64,000 nt of DNA from Ancylobacter moscoviensis (lineage in GTDB: Bacteria > Pseudomonadota > Alphaproteobacteria > Rhizobiales > Xanthobacteraceae). A program made the position numbers and the translations under genes. Shown piece by piece: positions 20,338 to 29,567 of this stretch (position 1 is its first letter; every line of letters starts with the position of its first letter). The stretch spans positions 310,001 to 374,000 of the forward strand of contig NZ_VMBP01000002.1 of the NCBI RefSeq assembly GCF_007559435.1, in the 5' to 3' direction. Under the pieces are notes generated by a model that did not search any database, had not been told where the DNA came from, and saw only the letters and a list, made by a program, of their open reading frames with translations.

Positions 20338-21621
20338 TCAGTTCGCGGCGATGGCCCGTTCGAGGAACTGCGCGACTTCCAGTGCCTGCCGGTCGCGCCC
20401 GAAGCGCCCGACGACCTGCACGCCGATGGGCAGGCCAGTGGCGCCGGTCAGGCCGACGACGTTCACGCAGGGCGCGCCGCTCAGCGTCCACAGCCGGTTG
20501 AAGGCCGGGGATCCCGTGGAGCCGAGCCCTTCCGGCGCCTCGCCGGTGACGGAGAAGGTCAGCAGCGCGTCGTAATCGGCGAACAGGTCGGCCAGCGCGT
20601 GGCGCGACCGCCGGGCGACCCGCCGCGCGGCGTCGTACTGTTCCGGTGTGATGCGCGCGGCGCCTTCGAGATAGGTCGAGAGAGTCGGCGAAAGCTGGTC
20701 GCGGTGGCGGTCCCATTCGTCGGCGAAAGCGAGAGCGGCTTCGAAGCCCTGCACGACGGCCTGGGCGCCGTCACCGGCTTCGACCGCTTCTGGCAGGTCG
20801 ATGGCCGTGACATGGGCGCCCGCCCGCGCGGCGGCATGGGCGGCGGATTCGAGCGCCGCGTGGGCGTCCTCGGCGGCGAGATGCGCGCGCGGGGTCTTCA
20901 CCAGCGCGATGCGTGGTGCTGCGATCTCACCGTCGAGCGCGAAGTCGCGCCCCGTAAGGGCGCCCGCCGCGAAGGCGATATCGGCGACATGGGCGCCGAA
21001 CAGGCCGATCGTGTCGAGCGACCAGGAGAAGGGCTTCAGCCCGAGCACCGGCAGCAGCTTGAACGAGGGCTTGTAGCCGGTGACGCCGCAATAGGAGGCG
21101 GGACGGATGATGGAGCCGCCGGTCTGGGTGCCGATGGTGATCGGCAGCATGCCGGCCGCCACCGCCGCCGCCGAGCCGGCCGAGGAGCCGCCCGGCGTGT
21201 GTGTGGTCCGGCGCGGATTGCGCGTCGCGCTGGGCTGCATGAAGGCGAATTCGGTCGTCACCGTCTTGCCGGCGACGAGGCCGCCCGCCCGCGCGGTCAT
21301 GCGCACGATGGCGGCGTCCGTGGCGGGGCGGTAGCCGGCATAGAGCTTCGAGCCGCGTTCGGTCGGGAAATCCACCGTGTCGAGAATGTCCTTCACGCCC
21401 ACCGGAAGGCCGGCCAGCGCGGTTTTCGCGAGGGGGACGCCGCCCGGACCCGTCTTGCGCGCGGCGGCCAGCAGCCCGTCGAGGTCGAGGCTGGCGAAGG
21501 CACGGACCTCGACCTCGCGGGCGCGGATGGTCTCGGCGCAGCGTTCGGCGACATCGGCGGGGGACAGGTGTCCGGCGCGGACAGCCTGGGCGAGGGCGGC
21601 GGCGGAGAGCATCTCGGTCAT
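20338..21621 (-). CDS. Amidase signature family protein
   Basis: 427 residues from ATG 21621 (MTEMLSAAALAQAVRAGHLS); an in-frame ATG at 21639 is also possible and neither has a clear ribosome site. The amidase triad elements are present: Lys in GLPVGVKDILD, the cis-Ser in GGSSAGSAAAVAAG, and the nucleophile Ser in TQTGGSIIRPASYCG. The family hydrolyses carboxamides or forms part of Glu-tRNA amidotransferase; at this length and without GatB/C neighbours it is a stand-alone amidase. Divergent from the small gene at 21786. The substrate is unknown; nearness to the sulfonate-binding protein may mean a shared nitrogen/sulfur scavenging role. Confidence 0.88.
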   Translation of the reverse strand: MTEMLSAAALAQAVRAGHLSPADVAERCAETIRAREVEVRAFASLDLDGLLAAARKTGPGGVPLAKTALAGLPVGVKDILDTVDFPTERGSKLYAGYRPATDAAIVRMTARAGGLVAGKTVTTEFAFMQPSATRNPRRTTHTPGGSSAGSAAAVAAGMLPITIGTQTGGSIIRPASYCGVTGYKPSFKLLPVLGLKPFSWSLDTIGLFGAHVADIAFAAGALTGRDFALDGEIAAPRIALVKTPRAHLAAEDAHAALESAAHAAARAGAHVTAIDLPEAVEAGDGAQAVVQGFEAALAFADEWDRHRDQLSPTLSTYLEGAARITPEQYDAARRVARRSRHALADLFADYDALLTFSVTGEAPEGLGSTGSPAFNRLWTLSGAPCVNVVGLTGATGLPIGVQVVGRFGRDRQALEVAQFLERAIAAN

Positions 21622-21785
21622 GGCCCATGGCTGTGGCATGGGGCCGCGCGGGAGGCAAGCGGTACGCGGGGAGCGCGGTCGAAGCCCATCCGGCGTGCGG
21701 CAGCGACATTTGCCGCGCGATTCGGAACATCTGGCATGCCGCGTGCACTAGCTTGTCGGGTGCCGATATTCGCGAGGTGACGCCG

Positions 21786-21995
21786 ATGCAGATCACCCTG
21801 ACCTGTTCCGCCGAGCTGGCCCGCAAGCTGATGGCCTCGCCGCGGCCGAGCTATTGGGGGAACCTCCACGCCATACTGATCAAGGCGCATGATCCTTCCG
21901 AGGGCGTCTACCACTGGCCGCGCGTGGCCGAGACCGACGAGATGAAGGGTCTGGGCGGCGCGGCGGGAAGCGGAGAGACGGACAACGAGCGGTAA
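21786..21995 (+). CDS. Conserved small hypothetical protein
   Basis: 69 residues, MQITLTCSAELARKLMASPR at the start, no signal or membrane segment, ending in a disordered Gly/Ser/Glu tail. GAGGTGA stands five bases before the ATG, a strong ribosome site that supports translation. Codon use agrees with the neighbours. No domain recognised. Confidence 0.65.
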   Translation: MQITLTCSAELARKLMASPRPSYWGNLHAILIKAHDPSEGVYHWPRVAETDEMKGLGGAAGSGETDNER

Positions 21996-22189
21996 GGTCC
22001 GCCGCTTCGGCTGCCGTTCCCGGTTGGCCGGTCCCGTCGCCATGGCGACGGCGCACGGTCCTGCCTCCTGCGGTCCCGCCTTTGGGGCCCATCGAAAACG
22101 CTTATGGCTGGCAGCGCGTAATTTCGTTTGAGCGCTTGCCTTCGGGGCGCTAAGCGCGGATCGTTCTCAACGGGTTGGGGCGTATTCGC

Positions 22190-23038
22190 ATGAACATCCT
22201 GTCGATCCAGTCCTGGGTGGCCTATGGGCACGTGGGCAATGCCTCGGCCATGTTTCCGATTCAGCGGCTCGGGCACGAGGTGTGGGGCATCCACACCGTC
22301 CAGTTTTCCAACCACACGGGCTATGGCGCCTGGCGCGGCGAGGTCTTCGGCGCGGAGCTGATCCGCGAGCTGGTCGGCGGCATGGAAGACCGCAACGTGC
22401 TGCCGCGCTGCGACGGCGTGCTCTCCGGCTACATGGGCTCGGCGGAGATCGGCGATGCCATTCTCGATGCCGTCGGCCGGGTGAAGGCGGCCAACGCGGC
22501 CGCGCATTATTGCTGCGATCCGGTCATTGGCGATGTCGGCCGCGGCGTCTTCGTGCGGCCGGGCATACCCGAGTTCATGCGCGACCGCGCGGTGCCGGCC
22601 GCCGATCTCATCACGCCCAACCAGTTCGAGCTCGACTATCTCTCCGGGCGCTCCACGGCGACCCTTGCCGATGCGGTGGCGGCCTGCGACGCGGTGCATG
22701 CCAAGGGGCCGCGGGTGATCATGGTCACCAGCCTGCACACCGAGGATACGCCGCCCGACTCCATCGACCTGATGGCGTCCGGCCCTGACGGGCGCTTCCG
22801 GGTGCGCACGCCGAAGCTCGACATTTCCGTCAACGGCGCCGGCGATGCCATCGCGGCGCTGTTCTTCGTGCACTGGAAGGCCACGCATTCCACCGCCGAG
22901 GCATTGTCGAAGGCCGCGTCCTCGGCCTATGGCCTGCTGGCCCGGACGGCGGCGGCCGGATCGCGCGAGATCCTGACCGTCGCGGCCCAGGATGAATTCG
23001 TCACGCCGTCCCGCATCTTCACGCCGGAGAAGATCTGA
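22190..23038 (+). CDS. pdxY: Pyridoxal kinase
   Basis: 282 residues of the ribokinase fold. It phosphorylates pyridoxal (and analogues) in PLP salvage. Seen: [20 protein letters not shown] with the substrate Ser, [20 protein letters not shown], the segment [18 protein letters not shown], and the anion-hole/catalytic motif [14 protein letters not shown] (G-A-G-D). Family length and the C-terminal [10 protein letters not shown] helix are normal. The start at 22190 is preferred to an in-frame ATG at 22175 because it gives the standard N-terminus. The phzF-like gene begins five bases after its stop, suggesting co-transcription. Confidence 0.93.
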   Translation: MNILSIQSWVAYGHVGNASAMFPIQRLGHEVWGIHTVQFSNHTGYGAWRGEVFGAELIRELVGGMEDRNVLPRCDGVLSGYMGSAEIGDAILDAVGRVKAANAAAHYCCDPVIGDVGRGVFVRPGIPEFMRDRAVPAADLITPNQFELDYLSGRSTATLADAVAACDAVHAKGPRVIMVTSLHTEDTPPDSIDLMASGPDGRFRVRTPKLDISVNGAGDAIAALFFVHWKATHSTAEALSKAASSAYGLLARTAAAGSREILTVAAQDEFVTPSRIFTPEKI

Positions 23039-23043
23039 CCGCC

Positions 23044-23940
23044 ATGGCACGCCGCTTCGTCGTCCTCGACGTCTTCACCGACCGGGCCCTGTCCGGCAAT
23101 CCGCTCGCCGTCGTGCTCGATACGGAAGGGCTCGACGGCAACCACATGCAGGCCATCGCCCGCGAGTTCAACCTCTCCGAGACGGTCTTCGTCCTGAAGC
23201 CGCAGGAGGAGGAGAACCGCGCCCGGCTGCGCATCTTCACCATTAATCACGAGCTGCCCTTCGCCGGACATCCGACCGTCGGCGCGGCGGTGCTGCTCGC
23301 CATCCGCGACGGGGTGGAGACCTCGACGGATTTCGTGCTGGAGGAGAATGTCGGCCCGGTGACCTGCCACGTCACGGTGAAGCGCGAGCGTTCCGGCAGC
23401 GCCACCTTCACCGTGCCGCGTATTCCCGAGATCATCGACGCCGAGCCGATGAGCCGCGAGGACTGCGCCCAGGCGCTGGGTCTCGACACCTCCGACATCG
23501 GCTTCGACGACTACCGCCCGGTGGTCGCCTCGGCGGGCGTGCCCTTCGTCTGCGTGCCGCTGGCCTCGCGCTCGGCGCTCGCCCGCATCAGCCCGAGCGC
23601 GGCGCGGCTGATCTCGACCTTCGGGGGCGGGGCGGATTCGATCTACGTCTTCTGCCGCGACGAGGACGGGGAGGGTGACTTCCGCGCCCGCATGTTTGCC
23701 GCCAATATGGGCATCGACGAGGATCCGGCGACCGGCTCCGCCGCCGCCTCGCTGGCGGCCGTGCTGCTCGCCGGAGAGAAGCCGGGCGATGGCTTCCACG
23801 CCTTCGACATCCTGCAGGGTGTCGAGATGGGGCGGCCGAGCCTCGTGCGCCTCGGCCTGCAGGTGGCGGATGGCGGGCTCTCCGCCGTCACCATCGGCGG
23901 TGGCGCGGTGATCCTCTCGGAGGGGGTGCTCCATGTGTGA
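23044..23940 (+). CDS. PhzF family isomerase-like protein
   Basis: 298 residues, full length. The PhzF fold (diaminopimelate epimerase-like, two halves) is recognised from VLDVFTDRALSGNPLAVV, the catalytic-Glu segment REFNLSETVFVL, the NHELPFAGHPTVGAA motif and DEDPATGSAAASLAAVLL. PhzF isomerises dihydro-hydroxyanthranilate in phenazine synthesis, but isolated homologues like this one, without other phz genes, are widespread and of unknown substrate. It follows pdxY by five bases. Confidence 0.9.
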   Translation: MARRFVVLDVFTDRALSGNPLAVVLDTEGLDGNHMQAIAREFNLSETVFVLKPQEEENRARLRIFTINHELPFAGHPTVGAAVLLAIRDGVETSTDFVLEENVGPVTCHVTVKRERSGSATFTVPRIPEIIDAEPMSREDCAQALGLDTSDIGFDDYRPVVASAGVPFVCVPLASRSALARISPSAARLISTFGGGADSIYVFCRDEDGEGDFRARMFAANMGIDEDPATGSAAASLAAVLLAGEKPGDGFHAFDILQGVEMGRPSLVRLGLQVADGGLSAVTIGGGAVILSEGVLHV

Positions 23941-23948
23941 GGAAGGCC

Positions 23949-23996
23949 ATGTCTGACGAGAAGCGGCCGGCGCGCCGGCGGGCGGTGGGCGCGTGA
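23949..23996 (+). other. Possible 15-codon upstream ORF before the NUDIX gene
   Basis: ATG 23949 has GAGGAAGG right before it and encodes MSDEKRPARRRAVGA, stopping at 23994-23996 inside the GTG start of the NUDIX gene (GTGA overlap). It may couple translation of the NUDIX gene, which lacks its own clear ribosome site. It could equally be a chance short frame. Confidence 0.35.
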
Positions 23997-24727
23997 ACCT
24001 GGCGCGGAATCTCGTGCCGGCGGTCGTCGAGATTGACCGCGTGGAGATGGGCGTCACGCCCGCGCCCCATGCCTTCTCGGCGGAGGAGCGCGCCGGCATC
24101 GACGCCCTCTATGCCGAGCGCCTCAAGGCCAATCCGGCGCTGTGGAACGGGCGGGTGCTGATCCTCGCCGAGCACCGCTTCGAGGGCGATGCGCTCATCG
24201 GGCGCTACTCCGAGTGCGACTACGCCGCGCTCTTGTGGCTGCTGGGCGCGCCGGCCTCCCATTCAAGGCTGCGCAACGGCTTCGCCATGGGCGCGCTGCG
24301 CGGCGCGGACGGCGCCTTCGTCATGGCGCGCATGGCGCCGTGGACGGCCAATGCGGGGCGGGTCTATTTCGCTGCCGGGACGCCGGACCTTTCCGATGTG
24401 ACGACCGATGGCCGCGTCGATCTCGAAGGCAGCCTTCTGCGCGAGTTCAGCGAGGAGACGGGTATTCCCGCCTCTGACGTTGCGCTTACGGCGGGCTGGA
24501 CGGCGCTCGTGGACGCGCGGCGCATCGCGCTGATGCGCCAGATCGTTGCCCGCGAGCCGGCCGATGCGGTGGCCGCGCGGATCCGCGCCTTCATCGCCCG
24601 CGAGCCGCGTCCCGAGATCGACGAGGTGATCATCGTGCGCGGCCCGGTGGATGTGCCGGAGGCCGTGCCCGTCTTCCTGCGCACCTATCTGGCCGCGGTC
24701 TGGGAACGAGAGGGAACGCGGGTGTGA
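23993..24727 (+). CDS. NUDIX hydrolase
   Basis: 244 residues from GTG 23993. The NUDIX core REFSEETGI (REUxEExGU) is intact, but the upstream part of the box (TTDGRVDLEGSLL) is shorter and lacks the canonical Glu spacing. An N-terminal region of about 85 residues (VEMGVTPAPHAFSAEERAGI, ALWNGRVLILAEHRFEGD) precedes it; such proteins hydrolyse nucleoside diphosphate derivatives. Third gene of the pdxY-phzF run, 52 bases after phzF. An overlapping 15-codon frame may drive its translation. The substrate is unknown. Confidence 0.8.
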   Translation: MNLARNLVPAVVEIDRVEMGVTPAPHAFSAEERAGIDALYAERLKANPALWNGRVLILAEHRFEGDALIGRYSECDYAALLWLLGAPASHSRLRNGFAMGALRGADGAFVMARMAPWTANAGRVYFAAGTPDLSDVTTDGRVDLEGSLLREFSEETGIPASDVALTAGWTALVDARRIALMRQIVAREPADAVAARIRAFIAREPRPEIDEVIIVRGPVDVPEAVPVFLRTYLAAVWEREGTRV

Positions 24728-24834
24728 ATTTTCGGACCAATCAGTTCGAAAATGGCATGCCGTTCGCATAAGTCTGCATCAAGGAGCCCGCAAGGCAGCG
24801 GGCCGTCACCTTTGCTCGAGGAAGGTCTTCAAAA

Positions 24835-25872
24835 ATGCGCAAGTCGTCTCGAAACCTGCCGCTTTTTTCCTCAACCATGCTGGACCGGCGGCAGATGCTG
24901 GCGCTGGGCGCCGGGGCCGCGGCGCTTGCCACCCTCGGCGGCGAGGCCTTGGCTGCCCCGAAGGCCAAGCCGATCAAGGTCGCGGCCATCTACACCGTGC
25001 CGGTGGAGCAGCAATGGGTCTCGCGCATCCACAAGGCGCTGAAGGCCGCCGAGGCGCGCGGCGACATCACCTACAAATTCTCCGAGAACGTCGCCAACAC
25101 CGATTATGAGCGCGTGATGCGCCAGTACTCGCAGGAGGGCGCGGACCTCGTGGTGGGCGAGGTGTTCGCGGTCGAGCGCCCGGCGCGCAAGGTGGCGGCG
25201 GACTACCCCAACACCGCCTATCTCATGGGCTCGTCCTTCGGACCGACCAAGCCGAACTTCTCCGTGTTCGACAATTTCATCCACGAGCCGTCCTTCCTCA
25301 CCGGCATGGTGGCTGGCAAGACGACCAAGTCGAACGTTATCGGCCTCGTCGGCGGCTACGCCATCCCGGAGGTGAACCGCCTGATGCAGGCCTTCATGGA
25401 AGGCGCGCAGTCGGTGAACCCAAACGTGAAGTTCATCGTCACCTTCATCAACTCCTGGTACGATCCGCCCAAGGCCAAGGAGGCCGCCTTCGCCCAGATC
25501 GACAAGGGCGCGGACATTCTCTACGCCGAGCGCTTCGGCGTGTCCGATGCCGCCAAGGAGCGCGGCGTGAAGGCGGTCGGCAATGTCATCGACACCTCCA
25601 GCCAGTACCCCGGCACGGTGATCGCCTCGGCGCTGTGGCAGATGGAGCCGACCATCGACAAGGCGATCAAGGAAGTCACGGAAGGCACCTTCGCTGCCGC
25701 CGATTACGGACCCTACAGCTACATGGCCGAGGGCGGCGCGAGCCTCGCTCCGCTGGACCCGAAGGTGGTGTCGCCGGAGGTGATCGAGCTCGTCCTGCTC
25801 AAGGAAAAGGAGATCAAGGACGGCCTCTTCCGCGTCAACGTCAACGACGCCGAGCCCAAGTCGACGATGTAA
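24835..25872 (+). CDS. BMP-family ABC transporter substrate-binding protein
   Basis: 345 residues. The N-terminus has a twin-arginine-like signal (LDRRQMLALGAGAAALATLG) ending EALAAP; the ATG at 24835 or the internal ATG 14 codons later could be the start. The mature part is a BMP/PnrA-like (Med) binding protein: IKVAAIYTVPVEQQWVSRIH, ADLVVGEVFAVERPARKVAA, HEPSFLTGMVAGKTTKSNVI. The family binds purine nucleosides or other nucleobase compounds. There is no lipobox Cys, so it is a soluble periplasmic protein. It starts a five-gene uptake operon ending in cytosine deaminase, suggesting a pyrimidine base or nucleoside as ligand. Confidence 0.9.
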   Translation: MRKSSRNLPLFSSTMLDRRQMLALGAGAAALATLGGEALAAPKAKPIKVAAIYTVPVEQQWVSRIHKALKAAEARGDITYKFSENVANTDYERVMRQYSQEGADLVVGEVFAVERPARKVAADYPNTAYLMGSSFGPTKPNFSVFDNFIHEPSFLTGMVAGKTTKSNVIGLVGGYAIPEVNRLMQAFMEGAQSVNPNVKFIVTFINSWYDPPKAKEAAFAQIDKGADILYAERFGVSDAAKERGVKAVGNVIDTSSQYPGTVIASALWQMEPTIDKAIKEVTEGTFAAADYGPYSYMAEGGASLAPLDPKVVSPEVIELVLLKEKEIKDGLFRVNVNDAEPKSTM

Positions 25873-25896
25873 AGAACGGCGCTTTTCCGAAGCGAC

Positions 25897-25975
25897 GTCA
25901 TCCTCGGGCTTGTGCCGGGGATCCACGCCTTGGCCGATGAGGACGTGGATGGCCGGGAGAAACCCGGCCATGGCG
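25897..25975 (+). repeat. Intergenic palindromic repeat
   Basis: Three stems in a row: CCTCGG/CCGGGG (25902-25920, imperfect), ATCCACG (25921-25927) with CGTGGAT (25944-25950), and GGCCGGG (25951-25957) with CCCGGCC (25963-25969). The block resembles the CATCCTCGGGCTTG-type repeat found in many copies in Hyphomicrobiales genomes. It lies between the binding-protein stop and the ATPase gene, where it may protect the upstream mRNA and raise binding-protein levels over the membrane components. Confidence 0.7.
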
Positions 25976-25998
25976 GTCTGTTCATATGGATCCCCTCC

Positions 25999-27546
25999 AT
26001 GCACCCTGATCCACGTCCCCTTGTCCTCTCGCTGTCCGGCATTACCAAGCGCTTCGGGCCGCTGACGGCGAACGACCATATCGACCTCGACATACGGGCC
26101 GGCGAGATCGTGGCTCTGCTCGGCGAGAACGGTGCCGGCAAGACCACGCTGATGAGCATCCTGTTCGGTCATTACGTGGCCGACGAGGGCGCCATTCACA
26201 TCGCTGATGAGGCCGGCCGGCTCGCGCCGCTGCCGGGCGGGTCCGCCGAGGCGGCGCTGGCGGCGGGCATCGGCATGGTGCACCAGCACTTCGCCCTCGC
26301 CGAGAACCTTACCGGCTTCGAGAACATCGTGCTGGGCACGCAGTCGCTGTGGAGTTTCGGGTTAGGGCGCCGCGAGGCACGGGCCAAGATCGCGCGGCTG
26401 GTCGCCGAGAGCGGCCTCGCCGTCGATCTCGACGTTCCGGTGGCACGCCTGTCGGTCGGCGAGCAGCAGCGCATCGAGATCCTCAAGGCGCTCTACCGCG
26501 ACGTGCGCGTGCTGATCCTCGACGAGCCGACCGCCGTTCTGACCCCGCAGGAGGCGGACGGTCTCGTGGCGACGGTGCGCAAGCTGGCCGCGAAGGGGCT
26601 CGCCGTCATCTTCATCAGCCATAAGCTGCACGAGGTGCTGGCCCTGTGCGAGCGCGTGGCGGTGCTGCGCGGCGGTGCCAAGGTGGCAGACCGGCCGACC
26701 GCCGGCGCGGACCGTGCCACGCTGGCTGAACTGATGGTCGGCCGTGCCATTCCCCAGCGCGAGCGCCCGCCCTCCACGCCCGGCGCGCCGGTGCTGAGCC
26801 TGAAGGAGGTCAGCGTCGGCAATCCCGGCCAGCGCGACCGTCTGGAGAATGCCAGCCTCGACGTGCGCGCCGGCGAGCTCGTCGGCATCGCCGGCGTCTC
26901 CGGCAACGGGCAGGGGGCGCTCGCCGGGCTGGTCGCCGGCCTCGCGGCCGCCCGCGCCGGCGAGGTGACCCTCGACGGGCAGCGGCTCACATCGGCCGAT
27001 CCCGCCGGGCGGGTCACGGCCCATGTCGGCCGCATTCCCGAGGACCGTCATCGCGACGGGACCATAGGCGCCCTGTCGGTGGCCGAGAACTACGTGCTGG
27101 AGAGCATCGGCGATCCCGAGAACCAGTGCGGCGGCTTCATTCGCCGTGGCGATATCCGGGTCCGCGCCGCCGAGATGATCCGCGCCTATGACGTGCGCTG
27201 CCCCGGTCCGGATGCCGCGATCCGCGCGCTCTCCGGCGGCAACATGCAGAAGGTGGTGCTGGCCCGGGCGCTGGAGGGCGAGCCGAGGCTCGTTCTTGCG
27301 CACCAGCCCACGCGCGGGCTCGACATCGGCGCAACGACCGACGTCCACCGCCGCCTCATCGCCGCCCGGGCGCGCGGAGCCGCCGTGCTGCTCATTTCTG
27401 AGGATCTCGACGAATTGTTCGTACTGTCCGACCGCATCGCCGTGGTCCATGCCGGTCATCTCTCCCCGGCCATGGAGGCCGCCAGCCTGGATGTCCGCAC
27501 CGTCGGCCTGATGATGGCGGGCCATACCGCCGGGGAGGCCGCATGA
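25999..27546 (+). CDS. Nucleoside-type ABC transporter ATP-binding protein (two ATPase domains)
   Basis: 515 residues from ATG 25999. Domain 1 (about 10-240) has Walker A GENGAGKT, signature LSVGEQQRIEILKAL and Walker B VLILDEPTAVLTPQE. Domain 2 (about 260-505) has a degenerate Walker A (GVSGNGQGAL), signature LSGGNMQKVVLARAL and a changed Walker B (LVLAHQPTRGLDIGAT, His where Glu is usual). This asymmetric tandem is the norm for RbsA/MglA and BMP-linked nucleoside importers. The 3' end overlaps the permease start by ATGA. It energises import together with the two following permeases. Confidence 0.92.
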   Translation: MHPDPRPLVLSLSGITKRFGPLTANDHIDLDIRAGEIVALLGENGAGKTTLMSILFGHYVADEGAIHIADEAGRLAPLPGGSAEAALAAGIGMVHQHFALAENLTGFENIVLGTQSLWSFGLGRREARAKIARLVAESGLAVDLDVPVARLSVGEQQRIEILKALYRDVRVLILDEPTAVLTPQEADGLVATVRKLAAKGLAVIFISHKLHEVLALCERVAVLRGGAKVADRPTAGADRATLAELMVGRAIPQRERPPSTPGAPVLSLKEVSVGNPGQRDRLENASLDVRAGELVGIAGVSGNGQGALAGLVAGLAAARAGEVTLDGQRLTSADPAGRVTAHVGRIPEDRHRDGTIGALSVAENYVLESIGDPENQCGGFIRRGDIRVRAAEMIRAYDVRCPGPDAAIRALSGGNMQKVVLARALEGEPRLVLAHQPTRGLDIGATTDVHRRLIAARARGAAVLLISEDLDELFVLSDRIAVVHAGHLSPAMEAASLDVRTVGLMMAGHTAGEAA

Positions 27547-28610
27547 TCCGCTTCGTTCCCCGCGAGCGCACGCCGGTCTGGCTCACCGTTGCCGTGTCGG
27601 TCGGCGCGGGCCTCGTGGCCCTGCTGCTCACCGCCATCCCGCTGGCGCTGTCCGGCGCGCCGGTGTTCACCGCCTTCGCGCTGATGGCGCGGGGCGCGGC
27701 CGGCGACGGCTTCGCGCTGGCGGAGACGCTGACGCGCGCCACGCCGCTCATTTTCACCGGCCTCGCCGCCGCCGTCGCTTTCCGGGCGAAGCTCTGGAAC
27801 ATCGGCGCCGAGGGCCAGCTCTATGCCGGGGCGCTCGCCACCGTGGTGCTCGGCGCGGGGCTGGTCGAGGCGCCCTCCTATGTGCTGGTGCCGCTGGTGC
27901 TCCTCGGCGCGGCGGCGGCCGGCGCGGCGCTGCTGCTGGTGCCGGTGCTGTTCAAGACCCGCTTCGGCGCCGACGAGGTGGTCGTCACCTTGCTGATGAA
28001 CTTCATCGTCCTGCTTTTCGTGCAGATGATGCTGGAAGGGCCGGTCAAGGACGAAATGGCGCTGGGCTGGCCGCAGTCGGCTCCCGTGCTGGACGAGGCG
28101 ACGCTTCCGAAGCTGGTGGCGGGGCTGCGCCTTCACTGGGGTCTCGTGCTGGCGGTCGTCGCCGCCGTGCTGCTGCACGTCTTCATCTCGCGCACCGTAT
28201 GGGGCTTCCGCATCCGCGCGGTCGGCGAGAATGCCCGCGCCGCCCGCTATGCCGGGCTGCCGGTCGGCAAGGCGATGGCGCTGGTCGGCATCCTCTCGGG
28301 TGGTCTCGCGGGCCTCGCCGGGGCGAGCGAGGTCGCCGGGCTCAAGGGCTATCTCACCGCTGACCTGTCGCCCGGCTTCGGCTATGCGGGCATCGTGGTG
28401 GCGACGCTCGCCAATCTCTCGCCGCTCGGCGTCGTTCCCTCGGCCATCTTCATCGCCGGCGTCTTCGTCGGGGCGGATTCGATGAGTCGGGCCATCGGCG
28501 TATCGAACTACCTGGCCGATCTCGTAGTGGCTTTCTCTCTCCTCAGCGTGCTGGTGGGCGGCCTGCTGACCCGTTTCCGCATCGTCTTCGTCCGCCGGGA
28601 GCCCGCCTGA
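27543..28610 (+). CDS. Nucleoside-type ABC transporter permease 1
   Basis: 355 residues with about ten membrane segments of the BPD_transp_2 (ribose/nucleoside/branched amino acid) family. Seen: FTGLAAAVAFRAKLWNIGAE(GQ), LLMNFIVLLFVQ, and the cytoplasmic coupling region TVWGFRIRAVGENARAARYA. Overlaps the ATPase gene by four bases and the second permease by one (TGATG), so all are co-translated. It forms a heterodimeric channel with the next gene product. Confidence 0.92.
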   Translation: MIRFVPRERTPVWLTVAVSVGAGLVALLLTAIPLALSGAPVFTAFALMARGAAGDGFALAETLTRATPLIFTGLAAAVAFRAKLWNIGAEGQLYAGALATVVLGAGLVEAPSYVLVPLVLLGAAAAGAALLLVPVLFKTRFGADEVVVTLLMNFIVLLFVQMMLEGPVKDEMALGWPQSAPVLDEATLPKLVAGLRLHWGLVLAVVAAVLLHVFISRTVWGFRIRAVGENARAARYAGLPVGKAMALVGILSGGLAGLAGASEVAGLKGYLTADLSPGFGYAGIVVATLANLSPLGVVPSAIFIAGVFVGADSMSRAIGVSNYLADLVVAFSLLSVLVGGLLTRFRIVFVRREPA

Positions 28611-29554
28611 TGCTGGAAGCCCTCGACATCTTCACTCAAGCGAATTTCTGGGCCGCCACCCTGCGCATCGCCACGCCGCTGATCTTCGGCGTGCTCGGAG
28701 CGCTGCTCTGCGAGCGGGCCGGCGTGCTCAACCTCGGGATCGAAGGCATCTTCGTCGCCGGCGCCATGTCCGGCTGGCTCGCCGTCTATCTGGGCCTGCC
28801 GCTCTGGGGCGGCGTCGCGGTGGCGGCCTTCACCGGCGCGCTGTTCGGGCTGATCCATGGCGTGCTCACGGTGCCGCTGGGCCTGTCGCAGCACGTCACC
28901 GGCATCGGGGTGACGCTGCTTGCTACGTCGGTCGCCTATTTCGGCTATCGCGTCGCCTTCCCGAATGTGGCGACGCCGCCCCGCATCGAGCCCTTCGCGC
29001 CGCTCGACCTGCCGCTCCTCGGCGATCTGCCATTCATCGGCCCGATCCTCGGCCAGCAGACGGCCTTCACCGTCTTCGCCTTCCTGTGCGTCGGCGTCGT
29101 CGCGGTGGTGCTGGCCCGCACCCCGCTGGGGCTCGCGCTGCGGGCGGTGGGCGACAATCCCGAGGCGGTGGAGGCGCAGGGCCTGTCCGTCGTCGCGCTG
29201 CGCATCGGCGCGGTGATGGCGGGATCGGCGCTGATGGCGCTGGGCGGAGCGTTTCTCACGCTCTCGGCTTTCAACGCCTTCTATTTCGGCATGATCAACG
29301 GGCGCGGCTGGGTCTGCATCGCGCTCACCGTCTTCGCCTCCTGGCGGCCGGGCAAGGCGTTGCTCGGCGCGCTGCTGTTCGGGGCGCTCGATGCCTACCA
29401 GCTGCGCATCCAGACCATCGCCGGCGGCGTCGTGCCGAGCCAGATCTTCCTGATGCTGCCCTATATCGTCTCCATCGCGGCGCTTGTGCTGGTCGCCCGC
29501 CGGGCCGACTATCCCCGCGCTCTGATGAAGCCCTACTTCAAGGGCCAACGGTGA
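28610..29554 (+). CDS. Nucleoside-type ABC transporter permease 2
   Basis: 314 residues, eight or nine membrane segments, same family as the preceding permease. Seen: LIFGVLGALLCERAGVLNLG(IEG), typical of the second permease of BMP-type importers, and the coupling segment RTPLGLALRAVGDNPEAVEA. The start overlaps the upstream stop by one base, and codA begins 13 bases after its end. Confidence 0.92.
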   Translation: MLEALDIFTQANFWAATLRIATPLIFGVLGALLCERAGVLNLGIEGIFVAGAMSGWLAVYLGLPLWGGVAVAAFTGALFGLIHGVLTVPLGLSQHVTGIGVTLLATSVAYFGYRVAFPNVATPPRIEPFAPLDLPLLGDLPFIGPILGQQTAFTVFAFLCVGVVAVVLARTPLGLALRAVGDNPEAVEAQGLSVVALRIGAVMAGSALMALGGAFLTLSAFNAFYFGMINGRGWVCIALTVFASWRPGKALLGALLFGALDAYQLRIQTIAGGVVPSQIFLMLPYIVSIAALVLVARRADYPRALMKPYFKGQR

Positions 29555-29567
29555 GTCTGGATCCACG

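Noticed and set aside
23044..23940. Phenazine biosynthesis
   Set aside because: Only a lone PhzF-type gene is present; no phzA-E genes are in the window.
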